From: an uncultured Rhodospirillaceae bacterium | Lineage (GTDB): Bacteria > Pseudomonadota > Alphaproteobacteria > Reyranellales > Reyranellaceae | Reading direction: 5' to 3' | Assembly (NCBI GenBank): GCA_945952105.1 | Contig: CAMFGZ010000004.1 | Coordinates: forward strand, 1-64,000 | Length of the DNA: 64,000 nt | Notes under the pieces: model-generated | The model's database searches: none | Told to the model about the DNA's origin: nothing | What the model saw: only the letters and a program-made list of their open reading frames with translations | Shown here: piece by piece, positions 33,604 through 43,482 of the stretch | Layout: every line of letters begins with the position of its first letter | How positions within the stretch are numbered: the first letter of the stretch is position 1 | Program-made: the position numbers and the translations under genes

Positions 33604-34038
33604 ATGGCCAAGAAGACCGCCGTCGCGAAGGCTAGGAAAGCCAAGCCGCTGCCGCGCAACAAGAAGCTCTACGACGAGGGCATGAAGATGCGCAAAGCCG
33701 TGCTCGGCGCGGCCTATGTCGACAACTCGCTGGCCGGCGCCGCCAACGACGAATTCATGATGGCCTTCCAGGACATCACCACCGAATACTGCTGGGGCTA
33801 TGCTTGGACGCGGCCGGGCCTGTCGAAGAAGAACCGCTCGATGCTCAACCTCGCCATGCTGGCGGCGCTCAATCGCGGTCCCGAACTCAAGCTGCACATC
33901 AACGGCGCGCTGAACAACGGGCTGACCAAGGACGAGATCAAGGAGATCTTCCTCCAGGTCGCGATCTATTGCGGCATCCCCGCGAGCCTCGATGCCTTCA
34001 AGACCGCGAGTGGCGTGTTCAAGGATCGCGGCATCTGA
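33604..34038 (+). CDS. Carboxymuconolactone decarboxylase family protein
   Basis: The protein has 144 residues with a strong GGAGGAGC ribosome-binding site. A Lys-rich N terminus is followed by the CMD helical fold: DITTEYCWGYAWTRPGLS, NLAMLAALNRGPELKLHI and LTKDEIKEIFLQVAIYCGIP. It resembles PcaC-like 4-carboxymuconolactone decarboxylases, but lacks the Cys-x-x-Cys of AhpD types. The substrate is unknown. There is no protocatechuate gene cluster nearby. Confidence 0.85.
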   Translation: MAKKTAVAKARKAKPLPRNKKLYDEGMKMRKAVLGAAYVDNSLAGAANDEFMMAFQDITTEYCWGYAWTRPGLSKKNRSMLNLAMLAALNRGPELKLHINGALNNGLTKDEIKEIFLQVAIYCGIPASLDAFKTASGVFKDRGI

Positions 34039-34041
34039 GCC

Positions 34042-34515
34042 ATGGCCGGAGTCCGGCCGGCACGGAGCGGTGAGGCGGTAAGCCTCACCGCGCTCTGCCT
34101 GCGCTCGAAGGCCCACTGGGGCTACGACGCGGCGTTCATGCGGCTCTGTGTGCCCTCGCTCATCGTGTGAGAAGAGAGCATCGCCGAGGGCCGCGTGCTG
34201 GTGGCGATCGATGAAGCGGGCCGGACGATGGGCACGGTGAGCATCGATCGCGACGGTGACGATGCCGAACTGGCGCTGATGTTCGTCGATCCTGCCTCCA
34301 TCGGTGGTGGAACCGGACGGAAGCTGTTCGAGGCCGCCGTAGCTCTGGCGCGGGACTTGGGCTACCGGCGCATGACCATCCTGGCCGACGTGAACGCCGC
34401 GCCCTTTTACGAACGGATGGGCGCGCGCTTCCTGCGAAACGAGCCGTCGGATGCGATTCCCGGCCGCTTCCTGCCGTTCTATGAATACGATCTCACTGCA
34501 AGGGTTGAACCATGA
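34042..34515 (+). pseudogene. GNAT-family N-acetyltransferase with an in-frame stop
   Basis: From ATG 34042 the frame reads a normal GNAT N terminus (SLTALCLRSKAHWGYDAAFM), then meets TGA at 34168-34170 (codon 43) and continues in the same frame with SIAEGRVLVAIDEAG, the acetyl-CoA-binding FVDPASIGGGTGRKLFEAA and the NAAPFYERMGARFL end. A GTG at 34195 could yield 106 residues lacking beta1-alpha1. The last four bases overlap the next gene's start (ATGA), so a coupled arrangement existed. It is a likely recent nonsense mutation. Confidence 0.8.
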
Positions 34516-35423
34516 CGACGACGCTCGCGCCTCCCGCCACCATCGCCTTCATCGGCCTCGGCATGATGGGCCGCCCGATGGCGAAACGCCTGATCGAGGC
34601 GGGATTCAGCCTGCGCGTGTTCGACGTCTCGCAGAAGGCGGTCTCCGACTTCGTCGGCGCCCATCCCTCGGCTCTGGCGACCGCGTCGGCGAAGGCCGCG
34701 GCCCAGGGCGCCGCGGCGCTGATCACCATGCTGCCCGACGGCAAGATCGTGCGGCAGGCGGTGCTGGAAGGCCGCGATCCGGCCATCGAGGGGCTGGAGC
34801 CGGGCGCGGTCGTCATGGACATGAGCTCCTCAAATCCGGTCGACACGCAAAAGCTCGCGCGCGATCTTGCGGCGCGCGGCGTGGCGCTGCTCGACGCGCC
34901 GGTGTCCGGCGGCGTGAAGCGCGCGATCGACGGTTCGCTCAGCATCATGGTGGGTGGGGCCGCCGCCGATCTCGAACGCGCGCGCCCGGTGTTCGGCGCC
35001 ATGGGCAAGACCATCACGCTCTGCGGTCCCGCCGGCGCCGGTCATGCGCTCAAGGCGCTCAACAACTACCTCTCGGCCGCCGGTCTCGTTGCCATGTGCG
35101 AGGCGCTGGTCGTCGGCGAATCCTTCGGACTCGATCCCGGCACCATGGTCGACGTGTTCAACAGCTCGACCGGCAAGAGCAACGCCACCGAGGTGAAGGG
35201 CCGCCAGTTCGTGGTGTCGAAGACCTTCGCGGCGGGCTTCACCACCGCGCTCATGGCCAAGGACTTGCGCACCGCGGGCGACGTCGCTGCCCATCTCAAG
35301 CTGCACGTGCCCGGCCTTGAGCAGGCCGTCGCCTACTGGACCGATGCCGACGGCAAGCTCGGCAAGGGCGCCGACCATACCGAGATCTTCCGCTACGCCG
35401 AGATGCTGGCCGAGGAGAAGTGA
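34512..35423 (+). CDS. NAD(P)-dependent beta-hydroxyacid dehydrogenase (3-hydroxyisobutyrate dehydrogenase family)
   Basis: The protein has 303 residues. The N-terminal Rossmann motif [15 protein letters not shown], the substrate-binding [20 protein letters not shown] and the catalytic lysine region [20 protein letters not shown] (Lys in the middle) match the HIBADH/GLYR family. It oxidises a 3-hydroxy acid or reduces a semialdehyde; the exact substrate is not clear. It overlaps the end of the broken acetyltransferase gene. Confidence 0.9.
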   Translation: MTTTLAPPATIAFIGLGMMGRPMAKRLIEAGFSLRVFDVSQKAVSDFVGAHPSALATASAKAAAQGAAALITMLPDGKIVRQAVLEGRDPAIEGLEPGAVVMDMSSSNPVDTQKLARDLAARGVALLDAPVSGGVKRAIDGSLSIMVGGAAADLERARPVFGAMGKTITLCGPAGAGHALKALNNYLSAAGLVAMCEALVVGESFGLDPGTMVDVFNSSTGKSNATEVKGRQFVVSKTFAAGFTTALMAKDLRTAGDVAAHLKLHVPGLEQAVAYWTDADGKLGKGADHTEIFRYAEMLAEEK

Positions 35424-35431
35424 TCGCAACT

Positions 35432-35518
35432 ACCCGCCTTCCCATTCAGATGGGAAGGTGCCTTCGTCTTACGACGGCGGAGGGGTCAGTTCGTCGACGG
35501 TCATGACCCCATCGCCCC
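35432..35518. repeat. Dispersed intergenic repeat, family C (copy 1)
   Basis: CTTCCCATTCAGATGGGAAG forms a hairpin, followed by a GGAGGGGTCA...TCATGACCCCATCGCCC segment. The copy at 57015-57130 shares the CCCATTCA-ATGGG hairpin and GGAGGGGTCATGACCCCATCG. It lies downstream of a gene stop in both places. Confidence 0.65.
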
Positions 35519-35520
35519 GT

Positions 35521-35545
35521 GGCAGCCTGCCGCGACAGGGCTGCC
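35521..35545 (+). terminator. Hairpin before rho
   Basis: GGCAGCCTG pairs with CAGGGCTGCC around CCGCGA with one bulge, followed by TTTAC. It may end transcription from the dehydrogenase gene at 34512. The 170 bases after it carry the rho promoter and leader, in which I see no clear consensus elements. Confidence 0.35.
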
Positions 35546-35718
35546 TTTACAGCGCCAAAATCGGCCCGTATATACAGGCTACCCAGGGTCCTTGGCGTCG
35601 TCTCCCCGGCGGCAACTCGATAGGATCCCTCCCAGTACGACACAGCGCTGTTTTTCCAAGCTCGGCCGCCCGGTCGGTGCAAGCGCGTGCGTCATTTCCC
35701 CATCAGATCGAAGACCCG

Positions 35719-37098
<1,380 letters not shown>

Positions 37099-37106
37099 GG
37101 CGCAAA

Positions 37107-37128
37107 GGGCGCGCACTTGAGCGCGCCC
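37107..37128 (+). other. GC hairpin directly after rho
   Basis: GGGCGCGC (37107-37114) pairs perfectly with GCGCGCCC (37121-37128) over the loop ACTTGA, starting nine bases after the rho stop. There is no U-tract. It is the first of a series of stem-loops in the rho 3' region. Confidence 0.6.
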
Positions 37129-37130
37129 TG

Positions 37131-37188
37131 GTGGGCGGCAGCGCTTGTAACCAAGCGCGAGCAGGCGCTGTAAACAGCGCCGACCCAC
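37131..37188 (+). ncRNA. Predicted three-way-junction RNA element downstream of rho
   Basis: GTGGG (37131-37135) pairs with CCCAC (37184-37188) and encloses two matched hairpins. GCGCTTG-TAAC-CAAGCGC lies at 37141-37158 and GGCGCTG-TAAA-CAGCGCC at 37164-37181. Each has seven perfect base pairs and a four-base TAAM loop. The two look like a duplicated stem. It is not a tRNA (arms and loops are wrong) and I know no family it fits. It could be a 3'-UTR structure, a small RNA released from rho mRNA, or a protein-binding site. Confidence 0.45.
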
Positions 37189-37216
37189 ACGGTTCAGAAC
37201 AGATGAGAACTCAAGG

Positions 37217-37246
37217 GAGCGCCGCGAAAGCGGCGCTCTTCTTATT
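37217..37246 (+). terminator. Rho-independent terminator after rho
   Basis: GAGCGCCGC-GAAA-GCGGCGCTC is a perfect nine-base stem with a GAAA tetraloop (37217-37238), followed by TTCTTATT. It ends the rho transcript and may serve the convergent MFS gene whose stop is at 37246. Confidence 0.8.
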
Positions 37247-38454
37247 CAAGGCAAATCCCGCGCGTCCCGACTCATCGCAAACCAAGCCCAGGCCGCCGCC
37301 TGCATCGCCAGCAACGCAAGCGTCGCGACCTGATGCGCCTCGGCGCGCGACAGCCCGTGCACCGTGCCCATCCCGGCCAGCGCCGGCCCGATCGCCGCCT
37401 GCACCACGAAGGCGATCAGCATGCAGATGAGATTGAGCGTCGTGTTGACCCGGCCCGCCAGTTCGGGGGCGAAGGCGCGCGTCACCAGCGCGTAGCAGAC
37501 CACCGACATGCCGCCGAACATCACATAGGCGAACCACAGGAGCTTCGGCGCCGCCGTGACGTTCAGAGCGATGGGCACGTGGATCGCGAGGAACAGCAAA
37601 CCGTAGACCAGCAGCACCCGGCCACCGCGCACGCCGCGCTTGTGCAGCAGGTCGATGATCATGCCGCTGAAGAAGTAACCCGGCACGATGGCGATCGAGA
37701 GGGCGAACAGCGCGACGCCCACCGAGGGTTCGTCGAGATGCGCCACATCGCGCAGCCAGCCCGCCGCCCAGAAACTCGCGTAACAGACCCAGACGCCCAG
37801 CGAGAAGGTGGGCGCGAGGCCCGCCCGCCAGAAGAGGGGAGTCCGCAGCACGCCCATCAGGCCGCGCAGCTCGTCGGCCAGCCGGCCCTTGCCGCCGCGC
37901 TCGTATGTCGGCGCGGCGAAGAGCTGGTACAGCGCGACTGCGACGGTGATGGCGCCGAGGCCGAGGAAGACCTGACGCCAGTCGAAGTCGGCCAGCAGCC
38001 ACTGCACCGGCCGTGTCGCCATGGCGGCACCCAGCCCGCCGAAGGTCATCATCACCGCGTTGACCAGCGGCAGCCGGCCGATCGGCCAATAGAGGACATT
38101 GGCCTTGAAGCCGCACATCAGCGCCACAGACAGGCCGAGCCCGATCAGCGCGCGGCCGATGCTCAAGACGACGACATCCTGGCCCAGCGCGAAGACGACG
38201 GCACCGAGCGCGGTGACGAACAGCATGACCGGGGCGACGCGTCGCGGCCCGAACCGGTCGAGCGCCACACCCGCCGGCAGCTGGGCCACCACGAAGGCAG
38301 CCAGATACATCGACGTCACGACGCCGATCGCGGCATCGTCGAGGCCGAGTTCGCCGCGCAGCGCCGGTGCCACCACGGCGTTCAACGAGCGGAACAGGAA
38401 ACTCAGGAAGTAGCCCAGTGCGAACGGCAGGAACGCCGTGAAGACCAGTCTCAA
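37246..38454 (-). CDS. Major facilitator superfamily transporter
   Basis: The protein has 402 residues with 12 predicted helices. It starts at TTG 38454, inside a TTGA overlap with the thioesterase stop, reading Met-Arg-Leu-Val-Phe-Thr-Ala-Phe. The first loop has the MFS A motif as VALDRFGPRRVAPVM, and LPLVNAVMMTFGGLGAAMAT resembles nitrate/cyanate-type permeases. The substrate is unknown. It is the last gene of a minus-strand operon maf-aroE-thioesterase-MFS joined by 4-base overlaps. Confidence 0.88.
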   Translation of the reverse strand: MRLVFTAFLPFALGYFLSFLFRSLNAVVAPALRGELGLDDAAIGVVTSMYLAAFVVAQLPAGVALDRFGPRRVAPVMLFVTALGAVVFALGQDVVVLSIGRALIGLGLSVALMCGFKANVLYWPIGRLPLVNAVMMTFGGLGAAMATRPVQWLLADFDWRQVFLGLGAITVAVALYQLFAAPTYERGGKGRLADELRGLMGVLRTPLFWRAGLAPTFSLGVWVCYASFWAAGWLRDVAHLDEPSVGVALFALSIAIVPGYFFSGMIIDLLHKRGVRGGRVLLVYGLLFLAIHVPIALNVTAAPKLLWFAYVMFGGMSVVCYALVTRAFAPELAGRVNTTLNLICMLIAFVVQAAIGPALAGMGTVHGLSRAEAHQVATLALLAMQAAAWAWFAMSRDARDLP

Positions 38455-38876
38455 GATCGATCGCCCGTCCGTGCGAACACCGCGCTCGCGTGCACGATGC
38501 GCTCCTCGCCGACCTTCAGGTAGCAGTTGGCAAAGGCGAGACGCCCACCGACCTTGTGCACGTCGACATGGGCCTCGACCCAGTCGCCGATCTTCGCCGA
38601 GCCCGCAAAGTCGGTCTTCACGCTGGCGGTGACGATCAGCGGCGAGGGCGTCTGGCTGCGCGTCGTGCGATAGCCCAGCGAGATGTCGCACAGGGTCATC
38701 AGGATGCCGCCATGGGCGACGCCGCGCGCATTGGCGTGCCTGGGCTGGATGCGCAGCCCGACCACGAAGGTGCCGTCGCCATTCTCGCGATAGAAGAACG
38801 GCCCGTTATGGTCGAGGAACGGGCTGGTGCGGAACAGCGGCTTGAAGCCGTCCGGTGGATCGCTCTCCATGCTCAT
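38451..38876 (-). CDS. PaaI-type hotdog-fold thioesterase
   Basis: The protein has 141 residues. The hotdog signature is seen in HANARGVAHGGILMTLCDIS (the HGG motif), then SLGYRTTRSQTPSPLIVTAS and FANCYLKVGEERIVHASAVF. It hydrolyses acyl-CoA thioesters; substrate not predictable. Start at 38876 overlaps the aroE stop (ATGA). Confidence 0.88.
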   Translation of the reverse strand: MSMESDPPDGFKPLFRTSPFLDHNGPFFYRENGDGTFVVGLRIQPRHANARGVAHGGILMTLCDISLGYRTTRSQTPSPLIVTASVKTDFAGSAKIGDWVEAHVDVHKVGGRLAFANCYLKVGEERIVHASAVFARTGDRS

Positions 38877-39775
38877 GCCCCGAGATCGGCGGCGACGGCG
38901 TGGCGCTGCTCTACCGTCACGTCGACCTTCGGGCCGAACCAGGCCTCGAAGCCCGGCCGGCCCTGGTGCAGCAGCATTCCGAGCCCATCGACGCAGCGAT
39001 TGCCGCGCGAGCGCGCTGACGCCAGCAGGTAGGTTTCCAACGGCACATAGACGATGTCGTAGACGACCGCCTCGTGCGGCAGTCTTGCGAGGTCGATGTC
39101 GAGACCGGGCTGTCCCTTCATGCCGAGCGACGTCGTGTTGACCAGCAGGGTCGCGCCCTTCAGCAATTCCGCCCGCTCGTCCCAGGAGCCGATCACGATG
39201 CGCTGGCCGCCCGGCGGCGTGAAAGCGACGCCGAGGTCGACCGCGGTCTGGCGCGTTCGGTTCGTGAGGCGCAGTTCCGGAACGCCCGCGTCGATCAGGC
39301 TCGCGACGACGGCACGCGCCGCACCGCCGGCGCCCAGCACGACGACCGGGCCGGTATCCGCCATCCAGTGCGGGGCGTTGTATTTCAGGGCTTCGAGGAA
39401 GCCGAACCCGTCGGTGTTGCGGCCTTCCAGCGTGCCGTCGGCCTGCTTCACCACCGTGTTCACCGCGCCGATGCGCCGCGCCACCGGATCGATGCGATCG
39501 AGGAAGGGCATGATCTCGATCTTGTGCGGCAGTGTGAGATTGCAGCCCCGAGCGTTGGGGGTCGTGCGCAGGAAGTCGACCAGCTTCCCGAGCGCGGCGC
39601 GGTTCGGTTCGACGGGCAGCCGGCCGTAGTGACCGTCGACGTGATGCTTCTTCAGCCAGTAGCCGTGCAGGGCCGGCGAGCGCGAATGCTCGACCGGCCA
39701 GCCGACGATGGCGGCGAAGGGTCGGCCGGCGGCCTCGGCGAGCAGGGTGTCGTAGGGCGTTGGCGAGGCACTCAT
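38873..39775 (-). CDS. aroE: Shikimate dehydrogenase
   Basis: The protein has 300 residues. Substrate residues in GWPVEHSRSPALHGYWLKKH and the catalytic lysine in NLTLPHKIEIMPFLD, with NTDGFGF and the NADP loop VVVLGAGGAARAVVASL. It reduces 3-dehydroshikimate to shikimate. GGAGAAC precedes ATG 39775, which overlaps the maf stop. The maf-aroE neighbours next to rho and coaE are usual in alphaproteobacteria. Confidence 0.95.
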   Translation of the reverse strand: MSASPTPYDTLLAEAAGRPFAAIVGWPVEHSRSPALHGYWLKKHHVDGHYGRLPVEPNRAALGKLVDFLRTTPNARGCNLTLPHKIEIMPFLDRIDPVARRIGAVNTVVKQADGTLEGRNTDGFGFLEALKYNAPHWMADTGPVVVLGAGGAARAVVASLIDAGVPELRLTNRTRQTAVDLGVAFTPPGGQRIVIGSWDERAELLKGATLLVNTTSLGMKGQPGLDIDLARLPHEAVVYDIVYVPLETYLLASARSRGNRCVDGLGMLLHQGRPGFEAWFGPKVDVTVEQRHAVAADLGA

Positions 39776-40371
39776 GCGGCGTTCTCCAGGCCGATGCCAT
39801 GTCCGGCGAGGAACGACAGCAATGGCAGCAGCGGCAGGCCGAGGATGGTGAAGTAGTCGCCCTCGACTTTCGTGAAGAGATGCGCGCCCACGCCCTCGAG
39901 CTGGTAGGCGCCGACCGATGTGGTCACGGCGTCGCCGGCTCGGGAGAGGTAGGCGTCGAGGAAGACATTGTCGAGCGGCCTCATCGTCAGCCGTGCGTGT
40001 TCGTTGCAATGCCACAGGCGCACTCCACCCTTGGCGACGACGACGGAGGAATGAAGCTCGTGCGTCTGGCCGGCCAGCGCCTGGAGTTGTGCGCGGGCCG
40101 CCGCCACGGTCGGCGGCTTGTCGAACAGGCGGCCGCTGCAGGCGAGCGTGGAATCCGCGCCAATCACCATCGCCTCGGGATGCCGCTTGGAGACGCGCTG
40201 CGCCTTCAGCTCGGCCAGGGTTTCGGCGATGTCCTGCGGCGTCGCCTTTTCGGATGCGAGGCTCAGCTTCACCTCGTCCTCGTCGACGCCGGAAGTCTCG
40301 ACCGTGAAGTCGAGGCCGGCATTCTGCAGCATCTGCCGGCGCGAGTGGCTGGCGGAGGCGAGGATCAGCAT
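39772..40371 (-). CDS. maf: Maf-family nucleotide pyrophosphatase
   Basis: The protein has 199 residues. MLILASASHSRRQMLQNAGL at the N terminus and VIGADSTLACSGRLFDKP are Maf signatures, with SVGAYQLEGVGAHLF near the end. It hydrolyses non-canonical or modified NTPs. It heads the maf-aroE-thioesterase-MFS operon, four bases after the sugar dehydrogenase stop, so it may be read from that gene's promoter. Confidence 0.93.
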   Translation of the reverse strand: MLILASASHSRRQMLQNAGLDFTVETSGVDEDEVKLSLASEKATPQDIAETLAELKAQRVSKRHPEAMVIGADSTLACSGRLFDKPPTVAAARAQLQALAGQTHELHSSVVVAKGGVRLWHCNEHARLTMRPLDNVFLDAYLSRAGDAVTTSVGAYQLEGVGAHLFTKVEGDYFTILGLPLLPLLSFLAGHGIGLENAA

Positions 40372-40375
40372 GGCG

Positions 40376-41527
40376 TTACGCAGGCTCCAGGCGATAGAGG
40401 CCGCCACTGTCTGTATGTGTGACGACATAGAGGAGGCCGTCGGGCCCCTGACGAACGTCGCGGATATAGGGAAGCACGTCGACGAGCAACCGCTCCTCAC
40501 CGACGGTGCGGTCGCCGTCGAGCTCGATGCGGTGCAGCGCGTTGTCGGAGAGGCCGCCGGTGAAGACTGAGCCCTTCCAGCCGGGGAAGCGGTCGCCGGT
40601 ATAGAAGGCAAGGCCGCTCGGCGAGATCGACGGCACCCAGACGCGCACCGGGTCTTCCATGCCGGGCAGGCTCTTGTTGGGGCTGATGACCGCGCCGCTG
40701 TAGTCGATGCCGTGGGTCGCCCGCGGCCAGCCGTAATTGGCGCCGGCCTTCAGCAGGTTGAGCTCGTCGCCACCGCGCGGCCCGTGCTCGACCAGCCACA
40801 TGCGGCCGGTGCCCGGATGCATGGCCATGCCCTGCGGATTGCGATGACCCCAGGTGAAGATTTCCGGCCGTGCGCCTTCGCGGCCGACGAACGGATTGTC
40901 GGGCGGCACCGAGCCGTCGTCGCGCAGTCGCACGACCTTGCCGCCGAGATCGCCGAGATTCTGGGCGCGCTGCATCTGGTAGCGCTCGCCGCAGGTGACG
41001 TAGAGCAGGCCGGTCTTGTCGAAGGCGATTCGCGAGCCGAAATGCAGGCCGCCTGACGTGCGCGGCAGGGCCTCGAAGATGCGCTGCAGACCGACCAGCG
41101 CATTGTTGCGGAACTCGGCCCGCGCCAGCACCGTCGCCGCGCCGCCGTCCCCCTCGCCCGAATAGGTGAGATAGAGCAGGGAATTGCGGGCGAAGTCCGG
41201 ATGCAGGCAGACGTCGAGCAGGCCGCCCTGGCCGCGCGCATAGACCTTGGGAATGCCGCCGACCGGCGCCCGCTCGAGCCGGCCGTTGGCAAAGATGCGC
41301 AGGCGCCCCGGCCGCTCTGTGACCAGCATCCGGCCGTCGGGCAGGAAGGCCATGCCCCAGGGCTGTTCGAGGTCGAGGGTGAGCATCTTCAGGCTGTAGG
41401 AAGCCTTGGTGCTGCGCAGAACCTGTTGGGCAAATGAGACGGAAGGGGCGATGGCGGGAGCTGCCAAAACGGCGGCGCCGGTCGCGGTGAGAAGGTGGCG
41501 CCGTCCGATCGGGAGCTTCCTGGGCAT
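40376..41527 (-). CDS. Exported PQQ-dependent sugar (sorbosone/glucose) dehydrogenase family protein
   Basis: The protein has 383 residues with GAGGAGAG before ATG 41527. A twin-arginine signal (GRRHLLTATGAAVLAAPAIA) directs it to the periplasm. The six-bladed propeller shows QPWGMAFLPDGRMLVTERPG, GGLLDVCLHPDFA, GGLHFGSRIAF, FTWGHRNPQGMAMHP and HGPRGGDELNLL with the active-site His. This matches soluble aldose dehydrogenases of the GDH-B/YliI type. It is placed upstream of maf in the same direction. Confidence 0.9.
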   Translation of the reverse strand: MPRKLPIGRRHLLTATGAAVLAAPAIAPSVSFAQQVLRSTKASYSLKMLTLDLEQPWGMAFLPDGRMLVTERPGRLRIFANGRLERAPVGGIPKVYARGQGGLLDVCLHPDFARNSLLYLTYSGEGDGGAATVLARAEFRNNALVGLQRIFEALPRTSGGLHFGSRIAFDKTGLLYVTCGERYQMQRAQNLGDLGGKVVRLRDDGSVPPDNPFVGREGARPEIFTWGHRNPQGMAMHPGTGRMWLVEHGPRGGDELNLLKAGANYGWPRATHGIDYSGAVISPNKSLPGMEDPVRVWVPSISPSGLAFYTGDRFPGWKGSVFTGGLSDNALHRIELDGDRTVGEERLLVDVLPYIRDVRQGPDGLLYVVTHTDSGGLYRLEPA

Positions 41528-41640
41528 AAACTCTCCTCGTGAAGGCTGCGCCGGGCTGGCGCCTGAAAGGCCGGTCACTATACTCGACGCCCGCAAGCAG
41601 GCGACGTTCCCCGGTCGCCGCTGCAAGGGGAGAATTTCAG

Positions 41641-42618
41641 ATGTCCAAGTCCATCCTGATTCACGAGAACGGCGGTCCGGAGAAGATGCAGTTCGAGGAC
41701 GTCGAGGTCGGCAAGCCCGGTCCCGGCCAGGTCAAGCTGCGTCACACCGCGATCGGCCTCAACTTCATCGACGTCTACACGCGGTCCGGCCTCTATCAGA
41801 CGCCGATGCCCAACGCGGTCGGCCGCGAGGCGGCGGGCGTGATCGTCGAGGTCGGCCCGCGCGTGAAAGGTTTCCGCAAGGGCGACCGCGTCGCTTATTG
41901 CGGCGTGCTGGGCGCCTACTGCCAGGAGCGCGTGATGGGCGTCGACCAGCTCGTGCACGTGCCGAAAGGCGTGAGCGACGAGCAGGCCGCGGCGATCATG
42001 CTGAAGGGCATGACGACCGAATACCTGGTGGATCGCACCGCCAAGGCGTGGCTGAAGAAGGGCGACACGATCCTGTTCCATGCCGCCGCCGGCGGCGTCG
42101 GCCTGCTGTTCGGCCAATGGGCCAAGGCGCGCGGCTACAAGGTGATCGGCACGACCTCGTCGCCGGAGAAGGCCGCTCTCGCCAAGAAGAACGGCTACAA
42201 GTGGGTGATCGACTACACCAAGCAGGACATCGTCACCGAGGTGAAGAAGATCACCAAGAACAAGGGCGTGCCCGTCGTGTTCGACGGTGTCGGCAAGGAC
42301 ACCTGGGCGGCCTCGCTCGACTGCCTGCAGCCGCGCGGCCTGATGGTCTCGTTCGGCAACGCCTCGGGCGCCGTGCCGCCGATCGGCATCGGCATCCTGA
42401 ACGCCAAGGGCTCGCTGTACGTCACGCGCCCCAGCCTCGGCGCCTACACCGCGACGCGCGCCGATCTCGAAGCCAGCGCCCGCTCGCTGTTCAAGATGGT
42501 CAAGAGCGGCAAGGTGAAGATCTCGATCGACCAGCACTATCCGCTGGCCGAAGCCGCCCAGGCGCATATCGACCTGGAAAGCCGCAAGACCACGGGCCAG
42601 ACCGTCCTGGTTCCCTGA
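41641..42618 (+). CDS. NADPH:quinone oxidoreductase (zeta-crystallin type)
   Basis: The protein has 325 residues with AGGGGAG upstream. A medium-chain reductase without zinc ligands: LNFIDVYTRSGLYQTPMPN, VGREAAGVIVEVGPRVKGF, the NADPH loop AAAGGVGLLFGQWAKARGYK and VFDGVGKDTWAASLDCL. It reduces quinones or similar enones. It stands alone, divergent from the sugar dehydrogenase gene. Confidence 0.92.
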   Translation: MSKSILIHENGGPEKMQFEDVEVGKPGPGQVKLRHTAIGLNFIDVYTRSGLYQTPMPNAVGREAAGVIVEVGPRVKGFRKGDRVAYCGVLGAYCQERVMGVDQLVHVPKGVSDEQAAAIMLKGMTTEYLVDRTAKAWLKKGDTILFHAAAGGVGLLFGQWAKARGYKVIGTTSSPEKAALAKKNGYKWVIDYTKQDIVTEVKKITKNKGVPVVFDGVGKDTWAASLDCLQPRGLMVSFGNASGAVPPIGIGILNAKGSLYVTRPSLGAYTATRADLEASARSLFKMVKSGKVKISIDQHYPLAEAAQAHIDLESRKTTGQTVLVP

Positions 42619-42663
42619 CGTCTCTTCGACCGGGAAGGAGCCGCATCGGCTCTTCAAAAATGG

Positions 42664-42786
42664 CCTCACCCTGAGGAGCGCTCCGCGAGGAGCGCGTCTC
42701 GAAGGGTGGGCACGAGCACCGCGTCTGTTGCCTATCCTTCGAGACGGCCCTTTCGGCCTCCTCGGGATGAGGTGAAGGGGGGGAAG
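42664..42786. repeat. Dispersed palindromic intergenic repeat, family A (copy 2)
   Basis: GCGTCTCGAAGGGTGGGCA and CCTATCCTTCGAGACGGC face each other. The centre (GGGCACGAGCACCGCGTCTG) is the reverse complement, with few changes, of the centre of copy 1 at 450-560. It occupies nearly all of the 175-base gap before coaE. Confidence 0.7.
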
Positions 42787-42793
42787 GCCCTGG

Positions 42794-43456
42794 ATGGTCA
42801 TCGTCGGATTGACCGGTTCGATCGGCATGGGCAAATCGACCGCAGCGAAGATGCTGCGGGAGATGGGCGTGCCCGTGTACGACGCCGATGCCGCCGTCCA
42901 TGCGCTGCAGGCACCGGGCGGCGCGGCGCTGCCCGGCATCGAGGCGGCGTTTCCCGGTGTCGTGAAGGCGGGCGTGCTCGACCGCCAGGCGCTGGGCGCG
43001 CGCGTCTTCGGCAACAAGGAAGCTTTGCGCCGACTCGAAGCCATCGTGCATCCGCTGGTCCATAAGATGCAGCGTGCCTTCCTGCGCCGGGCCGCACTGG
43101 CCGGCGCGAAGCTGGTCGTGCTCGACATTCCGTTGCTGTTCGAGGGCCTTGGCGAACGACGCGTCGATGCCACTCTGGTGGTGAGCGCGCCGGCCTTCCT
43201 TCAGCGCCGCCGCGTCCTGGCGCGGCCGGGCATGACCGTGGAGAAGTTCGAAGGCATCCTGCGCCAGCAGGTGCCGGACGCGCTCAAGCGCCGCAAGGCC
43301 AGCATCGTGATCCCGACCGGCATGGGCCTCGCGCCGACCCGCGCGGCGCTTAGCGAAGCCGTGGCCGAGTTGCGCGGCCTGCGCGGACAGTTCTGGCCCC
43401 CCAATCCGTGGCGGGAAAAGTTCACAGCCCGGCTGGCGCGCGCCCGTCGCAAGTGA
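42794..43456 (+). CDS. coaE: Dephospho-CoA kinase
   Basis: The protein has 220 residues. Walker [17 protein letters not shown], the [12 protein letters not shown] substrate aspartate and [20 protein letters not shown] are diagnostic. It phosphorylates dephospho-CoA in the last step of CoA synthesis. The basic C-terminal tail (LARARRK) is unremarkable. dnaQ follows 26 bases later, as in many alphaproteobacteria. Confidence 0.95.
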   Translation: MVIVGLTGSIGMGKSTAAKMLREMGVPVYDADAAVHALQAPGGAALPGIEAAFPGVVKAGVLDRQALGARVFGNKEALRRLEAIVHPLVHKMQRAFLRRAALAGAKLVVLDIPLLFEGLGERRVDATLVVSAPAFLQRRRVLARPGMTVEKFEGILRQQVPDALKRRKASIVIPTGMGLAPTRAALSEAVAELRGLRGQFWPPNPWREKFTARLARARRK

Positions 43457-43482
43457 ACAGGCAAGTAGGCTAGAAGATCGGG

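Noticed and set aside
34168..34170. TGA in the acetyltransferase as a selenocysteine codon
   Set aside because: GNAT enzymes do not use selenocysteine and no SECIS-like hairpin is evident after it.
37131..37188. A tRNA gene after rho, suggested by CTTGTAACCAAG and a nearby GGTTC
   Set aside because: Loops are four bases, there is no acceptor, D or T arm geometry, and no CCA-type end.
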